DNA of 64,000 bases from Xylona heveae TC161 (lineage: Eukaryota > Ascomycota > Xylonomycetes > Xylonales > Xylonaceae). The translations under genes were made by a program, and so were the position numbers. The stretch spans positions 62,001 to 126,000 of the forward strand of contig NW_017264200.1 in assembly GCF_001619985.1 (NCBI RefSeq). The letters are read 5' to 3'. Of the stretch, positions 31,993 through 43,291 are shown one piece after another (positions within the stretch are counted from its first letter, which is position 1; each line of letters opens with the position of its first letter). Under the pieces are notes generated by a model. It saw only the letters and a program-made list of their open reading frames with translations. It searched no databases and was not told the origin of the DNA.

Positions 31993-33192
31993 TGTGGAAG
32001 ACGGACGCGAGGGGGCACAATAGGACAAGGGTAGGGTTGAAGCTACGTCGAGCTTAATTGAGAGAACGAGGGCTATAGTACGTCTCCGCTGGTTCCTTTA
32101 TTTGATAGCAATACAAAGACAAGTAGCTAATAAGAAGTCATTGAGAGAAGTCGAACACTCTCGCAAATGTTACGCTCACGAGATCAAATGCCCGAAACTC
32201 GTGATGCTCCAGTACCGATCACACTCATCCCGTCCCTTTCTCTCCTCGTTGTGACGCCAGAGCTCTCCACGGACGAATACGGTTAGTGCAGTTTCCGAAT
32301 CCGCTTTCCAATCAAACTGCGGACACCTGAAAAGGGTAACCCCGAGGACGCACGTGCGGTGAGTAGACGCTCTGTATCGATGCATGCAATCGCTTCCTTG
32401 GATTCTCAGTATGCAAGGATCAATGAAGCATTTAAGACAAAGTGGATTTCTACGTAATGGGAAAATTCGGTGCAGCTAGAAAAATAAGCTTTGAGGCGTC
32501 TAATGTGAATCATGCTCTTATTTCCCCAGATATATAAGGTATCGTATTCCCTCAACATGACCTGATATATTCTCATCCGATCCCAATTCTGGACTTTACA
32601 ACATTCAACTGTTCAAAAAGGTTTCTATTCATATGTACAGAAATCCTTATTTCAATGCCACTAAGACATCTTATCTAAATAGTCCAAACCCATTACTCTC
32701 TTTGATCTCGAAAGGTCGGATAGGTGTCCGTAACCATAAAACATTAGAGTCGGCGAAGACTGCTGGTGTTGATACTAAAATATCAACTGATAAAGCGAAG
32801 CGGGCCCTTTACCCGGTGACTAACCCATAGGAACGAATCTGATTGGGTTAACAAGCGGGATGATAGAATCCGCCCCGACCAGCCGGCACGGGCTGGTCAA
32901 AGCGACCGAGAAAAAAGACCAACGGACCCCACCAGAGAGACGAGGGGCAGAAAGAGACTTACAAAACTATGAGAAATGACGATTGATAGCAGTTACTCAC
33001 CCTTTCCTCCCTTATAAAACAGTTGCCCATTGCCAAGCACGTCATTATCAGGCTACATCCGCATATCCGTCCTTGTCCACTCTTCCTTTCTCTTCTTAAT
33101 CGCGTCAATTCTGGAATTGACCGAATTTTGACAAAGAAGTATACAAACGGAAAACAAAAATAGATACAAAACACCACCGCATAACGACCACG
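31993..33192. promoter_or_regulatory. Divergent intergenic region, BSD gene / hom6
   Basis: 1.2 kb between divergent starts, with no supportable gene. A TATA-like TATAAAA lies at 33013-33019, about 175 nt upstream of the hom6 ATG. I looked for a Gcn4/CpcA site (TGACTCA) and saw only near matches such as TGACTAA near 32817. Confidence 0.5.
33013..33019 (+). promoter_or_regulatory. TATA-like box upstream of hom6
   Basis: The sequence TATAAAA lies about 175 nt before the hom6 start codon. The distance is long unless the leader is about 130 nt, so this is a moderate call. Confidence 0.4.
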
Positions 33193-34308
33193 ATGCACCA
33201 CCCTCAGCAAATCTTCGTCGCCGTCATCGGCACCGGCGGTGTTGGCAAATGTTTCCTGAACCAGCTCGCTGCTCTATCTAGCAAGCTTTCTCGCTCAGCC
33301 TCTGCTCAGACTTATGTCTCCGTCATTCTGCTTGCCCGCAGCAACAAGCTGCTCTTCAGCGAGTCGTTCCGGTCACTGAACCTGTCCACATGGGAGAAGG
33401 ACCTCGAGCAGTCCAAAGCACCCGTTCTCTCTCTTCCCCAGATCGCCGAATATCTTGCCATTGCCCCAGCCCCCGTTGTTCTCGTCGACAACACGAGCAA
33501 CGAGGCCGTTGCGCACGCCTACCCCACGTTCCTCCGCAAGGGCATCCACGTCATCACGCCGAACAAGAAGGCATTCAGCAGCGAGCTGGACCTGTGGGAG
33601 GATATCCAGGCTGCCTCGCTGTCCCGCAATGGCGGCATGGTTTTCCACGAGAGCAGCGTTGGTGCCGGTCTGCCCGTCATCTCGACTCTCCGTGAGCTTA
33701 TCGATACCGGCGACGAGGTCACCAAGATTGAGGGTGTCTTTTCTGGAACCATGAGCTACCTCTTCAACACCTTCGCTCCCATTGGCGCCCAGGGCGGCTC
33801 GTGGAGCGCTGCCGTCAAGCAGGCCAAGGAGCTCGGCTTCACTGAGCCCGACCCCCGTGACGACCTCAACGGTCTCGATGTCGCTCGCAAGCTCACCATT
33901 TTGGGCCGTATCATTGGCCTCCCTATCGCCTCTCCCACCAGCTTCCCCGTGGAGTCTCTGATTCCCAAGGATCTCGAGAGCTGTGGCAGCTCAGACGAGT
34001 TCCTGAGCAAGCTGAGCGGCTACGACGGCGAGATGGAGAAGCTGAAGAAGGAGGCCGAGGCCGAGGGCAAGGTCATTCGCTACGTTGGCAAGATCGAGAC
34101 CGCCACCAACCAGGTCAAGGTCGGCTTGGAAAAGTTTGACCCCACCCACCCCATTGCCGCCCTCAAGGGCAGTGCCAACATCATCAACTTCTACACCAAG
34201 CGGTACGGTGATGCTGCTGTTACCATCCAAGGCGCGGGCGCCGGTGGTGAGGTCACCGCTGCTGGTGTCACTGGAGATCTGATCAAGATCCTTCAGCGTC
34301 TCAAGTAA
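33193..34308 (+). CDS. hom6: Homoserine dehydrogenase
   Basis: Intronless, 371 residues, the usual length for fungal Hom6. The start at ATG 33193 lies directly after a pyrimidine/adenine-rich leader. The NAD(P)-binding motif GTGGVG lies at residues 13-18. The substrate-site blocks are intact: VDNTSNEAVA, HVITPNKKAFS (with the catalytic-region Lys), ESSVGAGLPVISTLRELIDTGD, GVFSGTMSYLFN and ELGFTEPDPRDDLNGLDVARKL, which carries the metal- and substrate-binding acidic residues. It reduces aspartate semialdehyde to homoserine, the branch point toward Thr, Met and Ile, in the cytosol. There is no ACT regulatory domain, as expected of the fungal enzyme. GC content and codon bias are markedly higher than in neighbours, consistent with high expression. 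Confidence 0.97.
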   Translation: MHHPQQIFVAVIGTGGVGKCFLNQLAALSSKLSRSASAQTYVSVILLARSNKLLFSESFRSLNLSTWEKDLEQSKAPVLSLPQIAEYLAIAPAPVVLVDNTSNEAVAHAYPTFLRKGIHVITPNKKAFSSELDLWEDIQAASLSRNGGMVFHESSVGAGLPVISTLRELIDTGDEVTKIEGVFSGTMSYLFNTFAPIGAQGGSWSAAVKQAKELGFTEPDPRDDLNGLDVARKLTILGRIIGLPIASPTSFPVESLIPKDLESCGSSDEFLSKLSGYDGEMEKLKKEAEAEGKVIRYVGKIETATNQVKVGLEKFDPTHPIAALKGSANIINFYTKRYGDAAVTIQGAGAGGEVTAAGVTGDLIKILQRLK

Positions 34309-34560
34309 ATAAATACCAAAAGTTATCCTTTCTAGCTAGAACGGTTACGAGCATGAAAAGATGAACTATAGTTTTTAAAATAGAGATATCAAGATTATGA
34401 CTTCATGAATCTAATATCAAGAATTAGATGCGATAAATTTGTTCTTTTGACCCAAAAACCCTGTTTGAATGCGCCGCCTTCCATACGTGCAATAAAATAG
34501 TGCCTAAGGTATATATTTCCGGTTCGTGATAACATGTATAACGCCTTATCAATCCCCATG

Positions 34561-37500
34561 TCAGTCATCGATGAGCCACTCTGGTTCAGCATCTTCATCT
34601 TCCGGATCATGTGAAAGTAGCGAGCCTTTTTCGAGCTCATCGCTTTCCTCGCCAACCGGTTCAGCCTCGTTAGTCGAACCCTCTGCCAGCAGATGTGAAT
34701 TATTTTGAGGCTCATAAATGTTTGCGTCGCCAGGTTTCGGGTTGGCCTCATGATAATCAAGGGAATTATTGACGCCTTCTCCCTGCGGGACGAAACCGCC
34801 ACCAGACCCCTCCGAGACCGCTGAATGAGCTGCGTCTGCAGGGAGGTTTTCCTCGAAAAGAAACCCTCCGCCACCGCCATCATCCTCAGCAAAAAACCCG
34901 CCGCCAGCAGCATATTCGGATTCCACTGCGGGCTGCGTGGTGTAGGAACCCGGAAAATCTTCTCCTAGCGTCAATGTAATTTTGGCCGAACCTTTATCGG
35001 CATTGTCATCGTGGCCGCTCTGCAGCAGAGGGCCAGTCATATGCAATTGTTCATTGAATGGCGGAGCAGTTGGTTCTGCAATCTCGACCTGATCCCTGTC
35101 CATGAAAAAGCCTCCGCCTTCAGCTTCGGCATCGTCTTGCTCATCTTCTAAATCTCGACGATCTTCTTCTTCTTGCATGCCTTCAATATCATAACCGCTG
35201 ATTCTCTCCTTGATTCGAAGCGCAACCAAAAATCTCTTCCACATACGAACAGCTTCGGCGCTTCTTAGAGCTTCTTCGGCTGCGGCTTGTTCATCGCGCA
35301 AACCCTGAATAACGGCTTCAATAGCCTCTTGGTACTCTGCTGGCGCGATGATGCCGCGGACAACCGCGGTTCCTTGACGGCCACGGAACTCGAAACCGGT
35401 AACAGCATCGGCATAGTCTACTCCGACTATACTAGCGGCACGAGCAGCTTCACTATCTTTTTTTTCGGTCAGTCTAACATGGCTCGGTGTTCTGGAGTCG
35501 CAAGGATCAACTTACCAGCAATATGAAAACCGCCTTTAGGTACCATGGTGGGAACGTAAACGTCAAGGTTTCCAAAGGCATTCTTGGGAACACGTCCATT
35601 CACTATTGGAGGAGGCTCATAAAGGGTCGTTTGGAATTCAGCGTAAAGGCCAACGCCAGCATCTTGGGCTGTACGGTCGTCATCATCTTCAAATGATTGA
35701 ACTTGATTGCGACGCGCTGTTACGAATTTGAGAGGTTGCTCTCCGGCCTGTCGCGGCCAAATCATATTAGCAACTGTAGTCTCCGAATGAACAATGAGCC
35801 ATTACTTTTATTTCTCTCCCAAGTCTGTACCATCCGTCCGCACTCTTTACGATGTTCACGTCCCGTCGACGATAGATCGGCTCAAGTGCTTTGCCAGGGC
35901 CTGTCGAGGATGTCCTCCCAACGCTCATTTTACCAACTTCTCGTTTTGGAAAAATTACTTCATTCCGTTTCAAGTGTCGTTCGAGAGCATAATATGGATG
36001 ATCTTTGAAATCCTGTACATTCCGAGGCATTTCCTCAGAAGCTTCTCGAGCAGCTAGCTCACCGTCTTCTACTTGATCACGATCCTGAGGAGGCATTAGT
36101 TTCAAACATTTGACTTGACATTAAAAAGCTTACCAACACCCATCCCCTTCTCAACTTCCTCAAGGCTTTCCACCACCATCTGTCGCCACCTTTGGTAGAT
36201 TCTACCCGGAGCTTTCTCGTCTTTCCATTGTAAGCTTTAGCATAGCGGCGCGTGACATCCTTAACTTCACCCTCGGCCTCCAAACCAACTACATAAGACA
36301 TGGTATTCTCGATATCACTAGCAGGAGGCTCGAATTTGGATGGCTTTGCAATAGTCTTTGTTACCAGCGGGTCAACAGGTATCCATTTTTGCAGTGCCTC
36401 ATTGAAAACCTCAACCCAATATACCGGGAAAGGTGACTCCCGGAATTTCTTCCTCGGTTCTGTCAAAACTGAAATTTAGCGACTGGAAGGGCGTCGGAAT
36501 GGCAGAAGTAAAACCTACGAGGAGCTGGTGGTGGCTTTCCTATGTCCATCCGTCTTGGCTCACCAAAGAATGGTTGCCCTATCCGTCTTATTCGAGGCGG
36601 TAACACCGGTGCTCCTCCAACTCCTTGAGCGGTCGACGAAGCGCCAAAGGCTGGAGATGGCCCATTCAGATCAATTCCATGGTCATCCTCACCACTGCTG
36701 TCAGAACTTCCAGTATCGGCATATATATAATTTGGTGTGGACGGCTGAGCCGTGGCGGATTTCGAGGAGGAGAAAGGTAGAGGTTGAAGTGAGCATACTA
36801 GCCTTGCCGTCACGCCCACAGAACGGAGAAGTGCGCAGAATAGCTGAGCACCGATATCACGAGATCCCTGTAATCGTTTCGCAGCTGATCGAAAATCTGA
36901 TAAGTCCATTGGTGTATCTGTGTCCTCCGGCAATTTATACTGTAATGTTCGTCAGGACAGAACCGTTTTCACTTGAATTATTGAGTCTCACATTCTTGAG
37001 CGTCTCTTCGTTTTCGGCCCAAACAGCATTCCTAAGGCCTCGGGCAGTGATATTAAACTTGTTCCTCCATATTTCACTTGCTTGGGCTAAGCCATCCATG
37101 AATGACCTTGAACGTTGAAATTGTGATAGAGTTGCATTCGGTACAAGGTAGGATTGTGTCTTCTTAGAGAGCAAGACTTGAAGTGACGACTTTGTAGGAA
37201 CAGAAGCATCAGCAAGAGCTAGCATATACATGCGGCAATTGGGGGAGTATTAACCTGCACCTCATCATCATTGCACCAAGTGCTTCGCATACATGCATGA
37301 GCGACAAGGCACAGAAGATGTGTTTTATGAATGTCCAGTCGAGCCTTCTTTTCATAGGCAGTAACGGGCCGCCTCCGAGCAACCTTTCTCTCTGGACCAG
37401 ATCTCTCGCCGCCAATGACAATATCAAGGCCCTTGCTTGGGCCTTCTTCAGCTGCACTGGGAGTTTCCGCTGCGGTGTCCCGGGCCAAATCAACCTCTTC

Positions 37501-37980
37501 CCAATCAAAGTCGCTTTCTTCAGAACTTTCGTCGTCATCGAAGATAATTTGTGGAGGGGGCCGAGTAGTATGGCCAGGCGAATCTTCGGGCACGGAAATA
37601 ACATCATGTTGAGGCTCGTAATCAAGCGACTCAGCTCCTAATCGCGATTCAACTCTTCGCCTTTTTGACGCTCGGTCAGATGGTTCATGTTGACTTAATG
37701 CAGACGCATCATGAAGCATTTCTAGGTAAACATTTGGCATCGCATCATTTTTTGGTGGACTTGAAGCTGGCTTTGTGGTGCGTGGTGCCCGCCTTCGTTC
37801 TTGAGGCTGCGTCGGTTTCACTCTACTGCCTGTCACCACAACAGAGTTATCGCTTTCTTCATCAAGGCTGATGATTTCGTGAACCTCTTCGGGAGCGGGA
37901 CTAATCCGACTGTGTAATTTTGCGAAGCCATTCCTACCGGCACGCCTATTGGGGTAGTTTCCCCGGCTTCTAGGAGGCAT
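34561..37980 (-). CDS. rad4: DNA damage recognition protein Rad4/XPC
   Basis: Seven exons: 37980-37255, 37189-36992, 36939-36519, 36468-36134, 36084-35806, 35747-35516 and 35456-34561, giving 1028 residues. The join at 37255/37189 produces WCNDDEVQSSLQVLL, matching the Rad4 family. An alternative acceptor nearer the donor does not. The transglutaminase-like fold is split between QLFCALLRSVGVTARLV and PFPVYWVEVFNEALQKWIPVDP. BHD1-BHD3 follow (HPYYALERHLKRNEVIFP, PIYRRRDVNIVKSADGW, GNLDVYVPTMVPKGGFHIA, AVTGFEFRGRQGTAVVRGI). Rad4 finds helix-distorting lesions and opens nucleotide-excision repair with Rad23 and TFIIH in the nucleus. The first 200 residues are acidic/basic and disordered. The last 250 residues contain four acidic-flanked GGGF-type motifs. 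It shares a 458-nt divergent promoter with the next gene. Confidence 0.96.
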
Positions 37981-38438
37981 GCTGCCCTATTACTGTATCA
38001 TAAACTTGCCAAGATGGTCATGATTGAACTCTCCGAAAGGCTTTATAATCCAACAAAGCACCGCGCATCAGTTCAAAAAGTGGCTAAATCAGACAGCGAA
38101 AAGTCCGCAAAAATGTTTCGCCATATAATTCCAATCCGAAAAGCGAAATGTAGCAAGTGAAATTTGTTGTATATAAACATATGACTCAGAGACGAATGAT
38201 GTGCTGCATCCTGTGATAAGGCTGCTGTGATGACATCAGCCGAAGGCTTACCTCGCTACGCGCGAAACGCGTGTAGGCGCGTTCCCATTTAGGCCCAATT
38301 TAAGTTGACTATTTGGCTCCACTACATTATACGACCGGGCTAGACGCAGACTATCAAGGAACTACTCAAGAAAGCATTCAAAGGCAATGAAACTGACCCG
38401 GCTGATATAAACGACTCATTGCCTTGATCTTATACATA
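37981..38438. promoter_or_regulatory. Bidirectional promoter region, rad4 / unknown gene
   Basis: 458 nt between divergent starts. It includes the near-palindromic CTACGCGCGAAACGCGTGTAG around 38257-38277, whose CGCG-containing arms could be a cell-cycle (MluI-box-like ACGCGT) element. Confidence 0.45.
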
Positions 38439-39896
38439 ATGTCTGATCCATCTAAGAAGAGAAAAGCTTCGTTCCAAACATATACATCTCCGGCGTATCT
38501 CCATCAGAAGCGTTTCAAGCCTCATGAGAAACGCGTTGCTCATAAAAATCCACTACGAACATTACAGGCAAGACAGCAGACTTTGACACAAATTGATTTT
38601 TTCTTGCCGCTCTCCTCTAGCGATGAAGAGCTGGAGACAGATACTGTGGAAGATTCGGAGATCACACCAAAAGCGACAGCCGGGCCATGTTTAGACCGCC
38701 GTCCACCTTTGTCGACGGTGTCAAACGCCGGATTAAAGCGAGAAAAGAAAGACAGCAATGGAGAGTGCGATAGCCAAAAAGTTGCAATATCATCAGTGGA
38801 ATTGCCAAAAACCCCATCCAAATCTCGACAATCTGAGGTGCCATGCTCACAATCCTCGGCCGGGAGTCCCTTATCAATACGGAAGCTCAGCCGCAACAAG
38901 AGCCCTTTGAGGTCACCTTTGAAGGAAAGAAGTACGAATCGGCCAGTACAGAGCCCAAGTAGCAGCTCTAGAAGAACGCTCAGAAGGGCACCGAAGTTGG
39001 AAATCAAAAGCACATATTCATGGGAAAACGAAAGTACGCTATCGACAACTTCGACACTTGATCCGCATGAATCTCAGACACAGTTTGCCAAGGATGCAAC
39101 GAAATGTTCGCCATATAACATTAGCAATGAGCTTCCGTGCCAAGCAGCCTCGCAACGACGCGAGCCAATAAAACTCGAAATCCAGGATTCAGAGGATGAG
39201 AGTGAAGATGGAGAGTATGAAGATGATACTCACATCAATTACCAGGAGTCACAAGCCTCTTCTCCAGGAGCACTGAAATTGGATCAAGGCTGTCCTGTCA
39301 GGAGATCAAATGATGAAGAGATCAAACAGGAAGCTGGGAGCAATGTAATCGAAGCGCCACCGTTTCATAAAGTGTGTGAAGTGGCGGGACAAGGGCGCCA
39401 ATCGGCTTCACATCTGACTGAAAGGCCGACCTCTGCCGTGGAGGAACAGAGTACCCTAGGCGCAGAAACAGACAGCTGTTACCAGGATGGCGAACATTCT
39501 CTCTCTAACCACCTCTCACAATCCTCTCCCTTACTATCTCGGAGGAGTCTGCAAACATGCAGAGCTCGCAAGGAGCTTGCAAGTGTCGGTCAAGAGCGTG
39601 CAATTCCCGAGGACAGCACGATAAGCGGATTCTTCCGGCTGTCTCAAGCTTCGACTGTGGATATTACTCAACCTTCATCGCAACATCTATTATCCTCATT
39701 TTCTCCGCCTCCAATACCCGCTTCCTCACCGCCACCTATTCGTTTACATCATCATAATCATCGTCACTGGGAAGACGAACTGAAGGGGGATGATGCGATG
39801 TGGACGGTCAGCCAGCTCTTGCCGGATAGTTTGGAGAGAGATAGTCTTATACCCCCTCCCCCTTCCACGTTTATCGACGACTCGGATACAGAATAA
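38439..39896 (+). CDS. Disordered nuclear-type protein of unknown function
   Basis: A single exon of 485 residues from ATG 38439; a longer frame begins at TTG. I do not recognise the family. It begins with a basic patch (SKKRKASF) that could be an NLS, followed by KNPLRTLQARQQTLTQIDFFLPL. The TLTQIDFF element looks like a short linear docking motif, reminiscent of but not matching a PCNA PIP box. The rest is Ser/Pro/Glu-rich and low in hydrophobics, with acidic patches (DSEDESEDGEYEDD near 250) and a more ordered C-terminal piece, HWEDELKGDDAMWTVSQLLPDSLERD. Divergent pairing with rad4 and an ACGCGT-like element between them hint at a replication or repair setting; that is inference. Confidence 0.72.
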   Translation: MSDPSKKRKASFQTYTSPAYLHQKRFKPHEKRVAHKNPLRTLQARQQTLTQIDFFLPLSSSDEELETDTVEDSEITPKATAGPCLDRRPPLSTVSNAGLKREKKDSNGECDSQKVAISSVELPKTPSKSRQSEVPCSQSSAGSPLSIRKLSRNKSPLRSPLKERSTNRPVQSPSSSSRRTLRRAPKLEIKSTYSWENESTLSTTSTLDPHESQTQFAKDATKCSPYNISNELPCQAASQRREPIKLEIQDSEDESEDGEYEDDTHINYQESQASSPGALKLDQGCPVRRSNDEEIKQEAGSNVIEAPPFHKVCEVAGQGRQSASHLTERPTSAVEEQSTLGAETDSCYQDGEHSLSNHLSQSSPLLSRRSLQTCRARKELASVGQERAIPEDSTISGFFRLSQASTVDITQPSSQHLLSSFSPPPIPASSPPPIRLHHHNHRHWEDELKGDDAMWTVSQLLPDSLERDSLIPPPPSTFIDDSDTE

Positions 39897-40165
39897 GGAA
39901 ACGATGCCTATATATCGTCATTAACACTTTTTGAGAGGCCTGCATGCATGGTTCTGTTTGATATCACCAGCAGATTGACGTATTTGATACGACCCTATGG
40001 TGAACATCACTACGGACATGGCATGCGTTGGAAGCTGTAATGCTCTGTTCTTGGAGCCAAAACGTTCAAAACGTTCTCTTGAAATATTTATATATTATTG
40101 GTATGATGCGAAGAAGATAACTTTTAGAATGCACGATTTAGCCCAGTACCTATCTATATAACGCC

Positions 40166-41951
40166 TCAATTTTTGCTCCTGAAAAGCATCAATGCTTCTT
40201 CCTCGTCGCCTTCATCTTCATTCAGCTCCATCTGCTTGCCCAACAGACTACCAAAGAGCTCATCGATTTGGCGATCTTCCCAAGTACCACGATCTTCCGG
40301 TACCATGAAATCTTGGAGCTTCTCGTGCACTGTGTATCTCAACTTCCGGCCTTTGCTAGCCTTTGTGTCGACATTCCTCTTTGTCTTGGCGGAACGAGCG
40401 GCCTCCCATTGGGCTGGAAGGCTAGCACCAGTAAAGGTTTCGGAAGCGGCTGCTGCTGAGTCGGCCATTCGCTGATCTACAAGCTCCTTGAGCAATAAGC
40501 TGTAAAAATCCGCGTCGTCGTAAACCTCTGGAATTTCTTGCGCGCCTTTGCTTGCTTGGAGGGGTGCGCAAGAACGTGGAATCTGCGTGCGCTTGACTAG
40601 TCTTTCAGAGTTTGCCAGATGAGATGTGAGCACGTCAGTGATGGTCTGCTCAGAAGCGGTGTTGAGCTTGCGAGTGACAGGAGCAGCGTTAGCGGAGCGG
40701 ACTTTCGCTGACCATTTCTCGAGGGTCAATTTTCGAGCGGGAAGAAGCTGAGACTCGTGCTCCTGCATGCGGCTCCAAAGACTTTCGGGCGAAGCATTGT
40801 CGATATCGATGGCAGAGTGTTTTCGTTTGCTTCCTGTCCGAGCAGATGACAGAGAAACCCTGAAAGAGTCGAGAGTGTTCCATAGCGAAAGGGCCGCCTC
40901 TTCGGCTGAGCGTACAGCAGCCGCATCGGCTTCGGAGGCATCGTCGGCGGCGGAGAAAGTGTTTGTTGCCACAAGCGCTTTCTGGAGTCGTATACGAGTG
41001 TTGAGAAGGGTGCTGAAAGTCTGACGTTGTTGCTTGACCGCCTCACCCTTTTCAGCATCCACCTTGGCAGCTTGCGATATTATAGCCGTCACATTCTTTT
41101 GCTCTGAGCTCATCATTTCCCTCAAAGCAGCCCGCTCAGAGTCCTCGTCCTTTAATGGTTCATCTTCATCCTCACTTTCTTCTCCATCCTCGCTCTCTTC
41201 GTCCTCGTCATCATCAATTTCGTCTTGATCGCTCTGCGACTCATTTTCAGAATCGTCTTCTCCATTATCATCTTCGTTCGACGCTGAACCCTCGTCGTCC
41301 TGGCTGAGTTCCTCGTCTGAATCAGATTCATGTGACTCGTGTGTAACACCGTTCGCTTTTGCGACGTCGTCTATTTTCCTTTCTCTTGGCTTTGAGCTGC
41401 CTCGGAAAGTAAAGTCTTTGAATTTCTCTGCATCGCTCTCGCCTAATGCCTCGTCGCTGTCAATTTCGTCGTCGGTTTCGGCGGCGTCATTCATCGCTGA
41501 GTCCTCTTCGACTTCATCGGCATCCGATTCAGCAGAACCATTCTCATCCCCACTTCTACCGCTTGCGAAAGGGTCATCATCGCTTTCCTCTCCCTCTAAT
41601 GCAGATCGGCTGACGCGAGCCCCTTCGTACTGAGGACCAAGTGGGACTTCGCCTTTTTTGCGCAATTTGCTCTTACTACAATTCTTAAGTCAGTCATCAG
41701 TTTAATGGCGCTGAAGTAATTAAGCATACTCAACGTTCACGTAATGCTCTCTTCCGTCGAATTCTTCGTCCTCACTGCCAGCCGCTCCATCTTCACTCTC
41801 GCTATGTTCGGCCTGATCTTCCGGGTCGAAATCTTTGCTAAAGTCAGCTTTGGGCCAAGAATGTTGCCATGAGGTCTTCACCTTTGGGAGCAGGGTCCTC
41901 AAGATCCGCAATTTGCTCTGCTAGAGTCTTTGTTCTCTTTGCCTTCGCCAT
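40166..41951 (-). CDS. bfr2: Ribosome biogenesis protein Bfr2 (AATF/Che-1 family)
   Basis: Exons 41951-41882, 41832-41730 and 41675-40166 give 560 residues. The two introns join PAPK-DFDPEDQ and YVNV-DKSKLRKKGEVPLGPQY, restoring the family N terminus MAKAKRTKTLAEQIADLEDP. Residues 60-190 are strongly acidic (long Asp/Glu/Ser runs). AATF and TRAUB domains follow, with LNTRIRLQKALVATNTF, SLWNTLDSFR, DADFYSLLLKELVDQRM and the C-terminal SKGRKLRYTVHEKLQDFMVPEDRGTW..DELFGSLLG. Bfr2 works with Enp2, Lcp5 and Dbp4 in the small-subunit processome during 18S pre-rRNA maturation in the nucleolus. It is divergent from the ind1 gene, with only 169 nt between start codons. Confidence 0.95.
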
Positions 41952-42120
41952 TGTTGATTTCGCAAAATCCGAGGTTTGTCGGAGAAGAAATTTGGGAATT
42001 TGCCGCGAAATAATCTTAGCGCGGAAGTTGCGGGTCGGGTGTACTAAGGTTGCCGTAGAATGTTATTCCCGACGTCAACGCCAGACCAATGCATCTTCGG
42101 CCTACGACATGTGATTGATC
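41952..42120. promoter_or_regulatory. Compact bidirectional promoter, bfr2 / ind1
   Basis: 169 nt separate the two start codons, so 5' UTRs and promoters must nearly overlap. No motif is named with confidence. Confidence 0.55.
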
Positions 42121-43291
42121 ATGAGCAGAAGGCTGTTCTCGACGTTGAGTAGACTGCAGCATGAAAATCCATTGGTATATGATCATCCTTTCACCATGTT
42201 TCAATTCAATTTCCATTCTCATATAATTATAGGGGCTTCCCCGCTCTGGGGCGCCGCCTCAAATCCCACGAATGCAGCGGGGACTTCCGCAGAAGCGGAA
42301 TATAAAGGATGTGCGTAAGGTGATTGCAGTGTCTTCCGCGAAAGGTGGTGTTGGGAAATCTACTATAGCTGGTAGGAAAGAAAGCCGATACAAACCATGA
42401 ATTTGAAATTAATATTGACTTCCTTATAGTAAACCTTGCACTTTCATTCGCCCGCCGAGGCCTTCGGAGCGGCATTCTGGACACAGACATTTTTGGACCT
42501 TCTATTCCAACGCTCCTAAACTTATCGGGCGAACCGCGCCTTTCTTCAAGTACGGACTCTTGGAAACTTGCTTAGCCCTATTGTTAATGATTGCTAGATA
42601 ACCAGCTTATCCCATTATCTAATTATGGAATTAAATCCATGTCAATGGGTTATCTAGTTGATGAAAAGGCAGCGGTAGTATGGAGAGGCCTGATGGTCAT
42701 GAAAGCTCTTCAACAGCTGTTACATGAGGTTGAATGGGGTGGACTGGATATATTAGTCCTTGACCTGCCTCCGGGCACGGGAGATACCCAATTGACCATT
42801 ACCCAACAGGTGAATCTTGATGGTAAGTGGATCGCAATGGCTGTATTTGACGCCTTCGCATGTGGCTAATGATTGATATCAGGCGCTGTCATCGTGTCAA
42901 CTCCACAAGACATTGCCCTCAAAGATGCGGTTAAGGGTATTACTATGTTCAATAAAGTCAATGTACCGGTAAATGTTCTCTGGATAGACCCTTTTATTGG
43001 AAAGCGGGTTTAAATTGACACAGTCGTCTTTAGCTTCTGGGTATGGTACAGAATATGTCAATCTTTACCTGCCCACATTGTAACAAAAGCACCCACATTT
43101 TTGGCTCAGAGGGTGTGACTCGAGAATGCGCAAATCACAACATCGAATTCCTTGGTGATATCCCTCTCCACCCCCGAATTTGCGACGACGCAGACAGGGG
43201 TATTCCAACTGTAGTCGCTGAGCCCGGAAGCGAAAGAGCGGAAACCTTCATGGCCATTGCCGATAAAATACGCGTTAAGCTGGGGCTTTGA
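42121..43291 (+). CDS. ind1: Mitochondrial Fe-S cluster factor for complex I (Ind1/NUBPL)
   Basis: Six exons: 42121-42174, 42233-42371, 42430-42549, 42598-42822, 42883-42968 and 43034-43291, giving 293 residues. All joins restore the Mrp/NBP35 P-loop family: [15 protein letters not shown] (deviant Walker A), [62 protein letters not shown] (Walker B) and [20 protein letters not shown]. The bridging-cluster motif CPHC ([13 protein letters not shown]) comes near residue 218. The N-terminal [12 protein letters not shown] is a typical Arg/Ser mitochondrial presequence, and this separates it from cytosolic Nbp35/Cfd1. Ind1 delivers 4Fe-4S clusters to respiratory complex I subunits in the matrix. 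Its presence implies this fungus has complex I, as expected of a filamentous ascomycete. Confidence 0.95.

Noticed and set aside
37189-37236. Acceptor GCTAG at about 37233 for rad4 exon 2
   Set aside because: With the exon 1 donor at phase 0 it gives a Leu-rich out-of-family reading; the later ACAAAG acceptor restores the Rad4 consensus.
38439-39896. PCNA-interacting PIP box in TLTQIDFF
   Set aside because: The spacing of Gln and the aliphatic residue to the two Phe does not fit Q-x-x-[ILM]-x-x-F-F.
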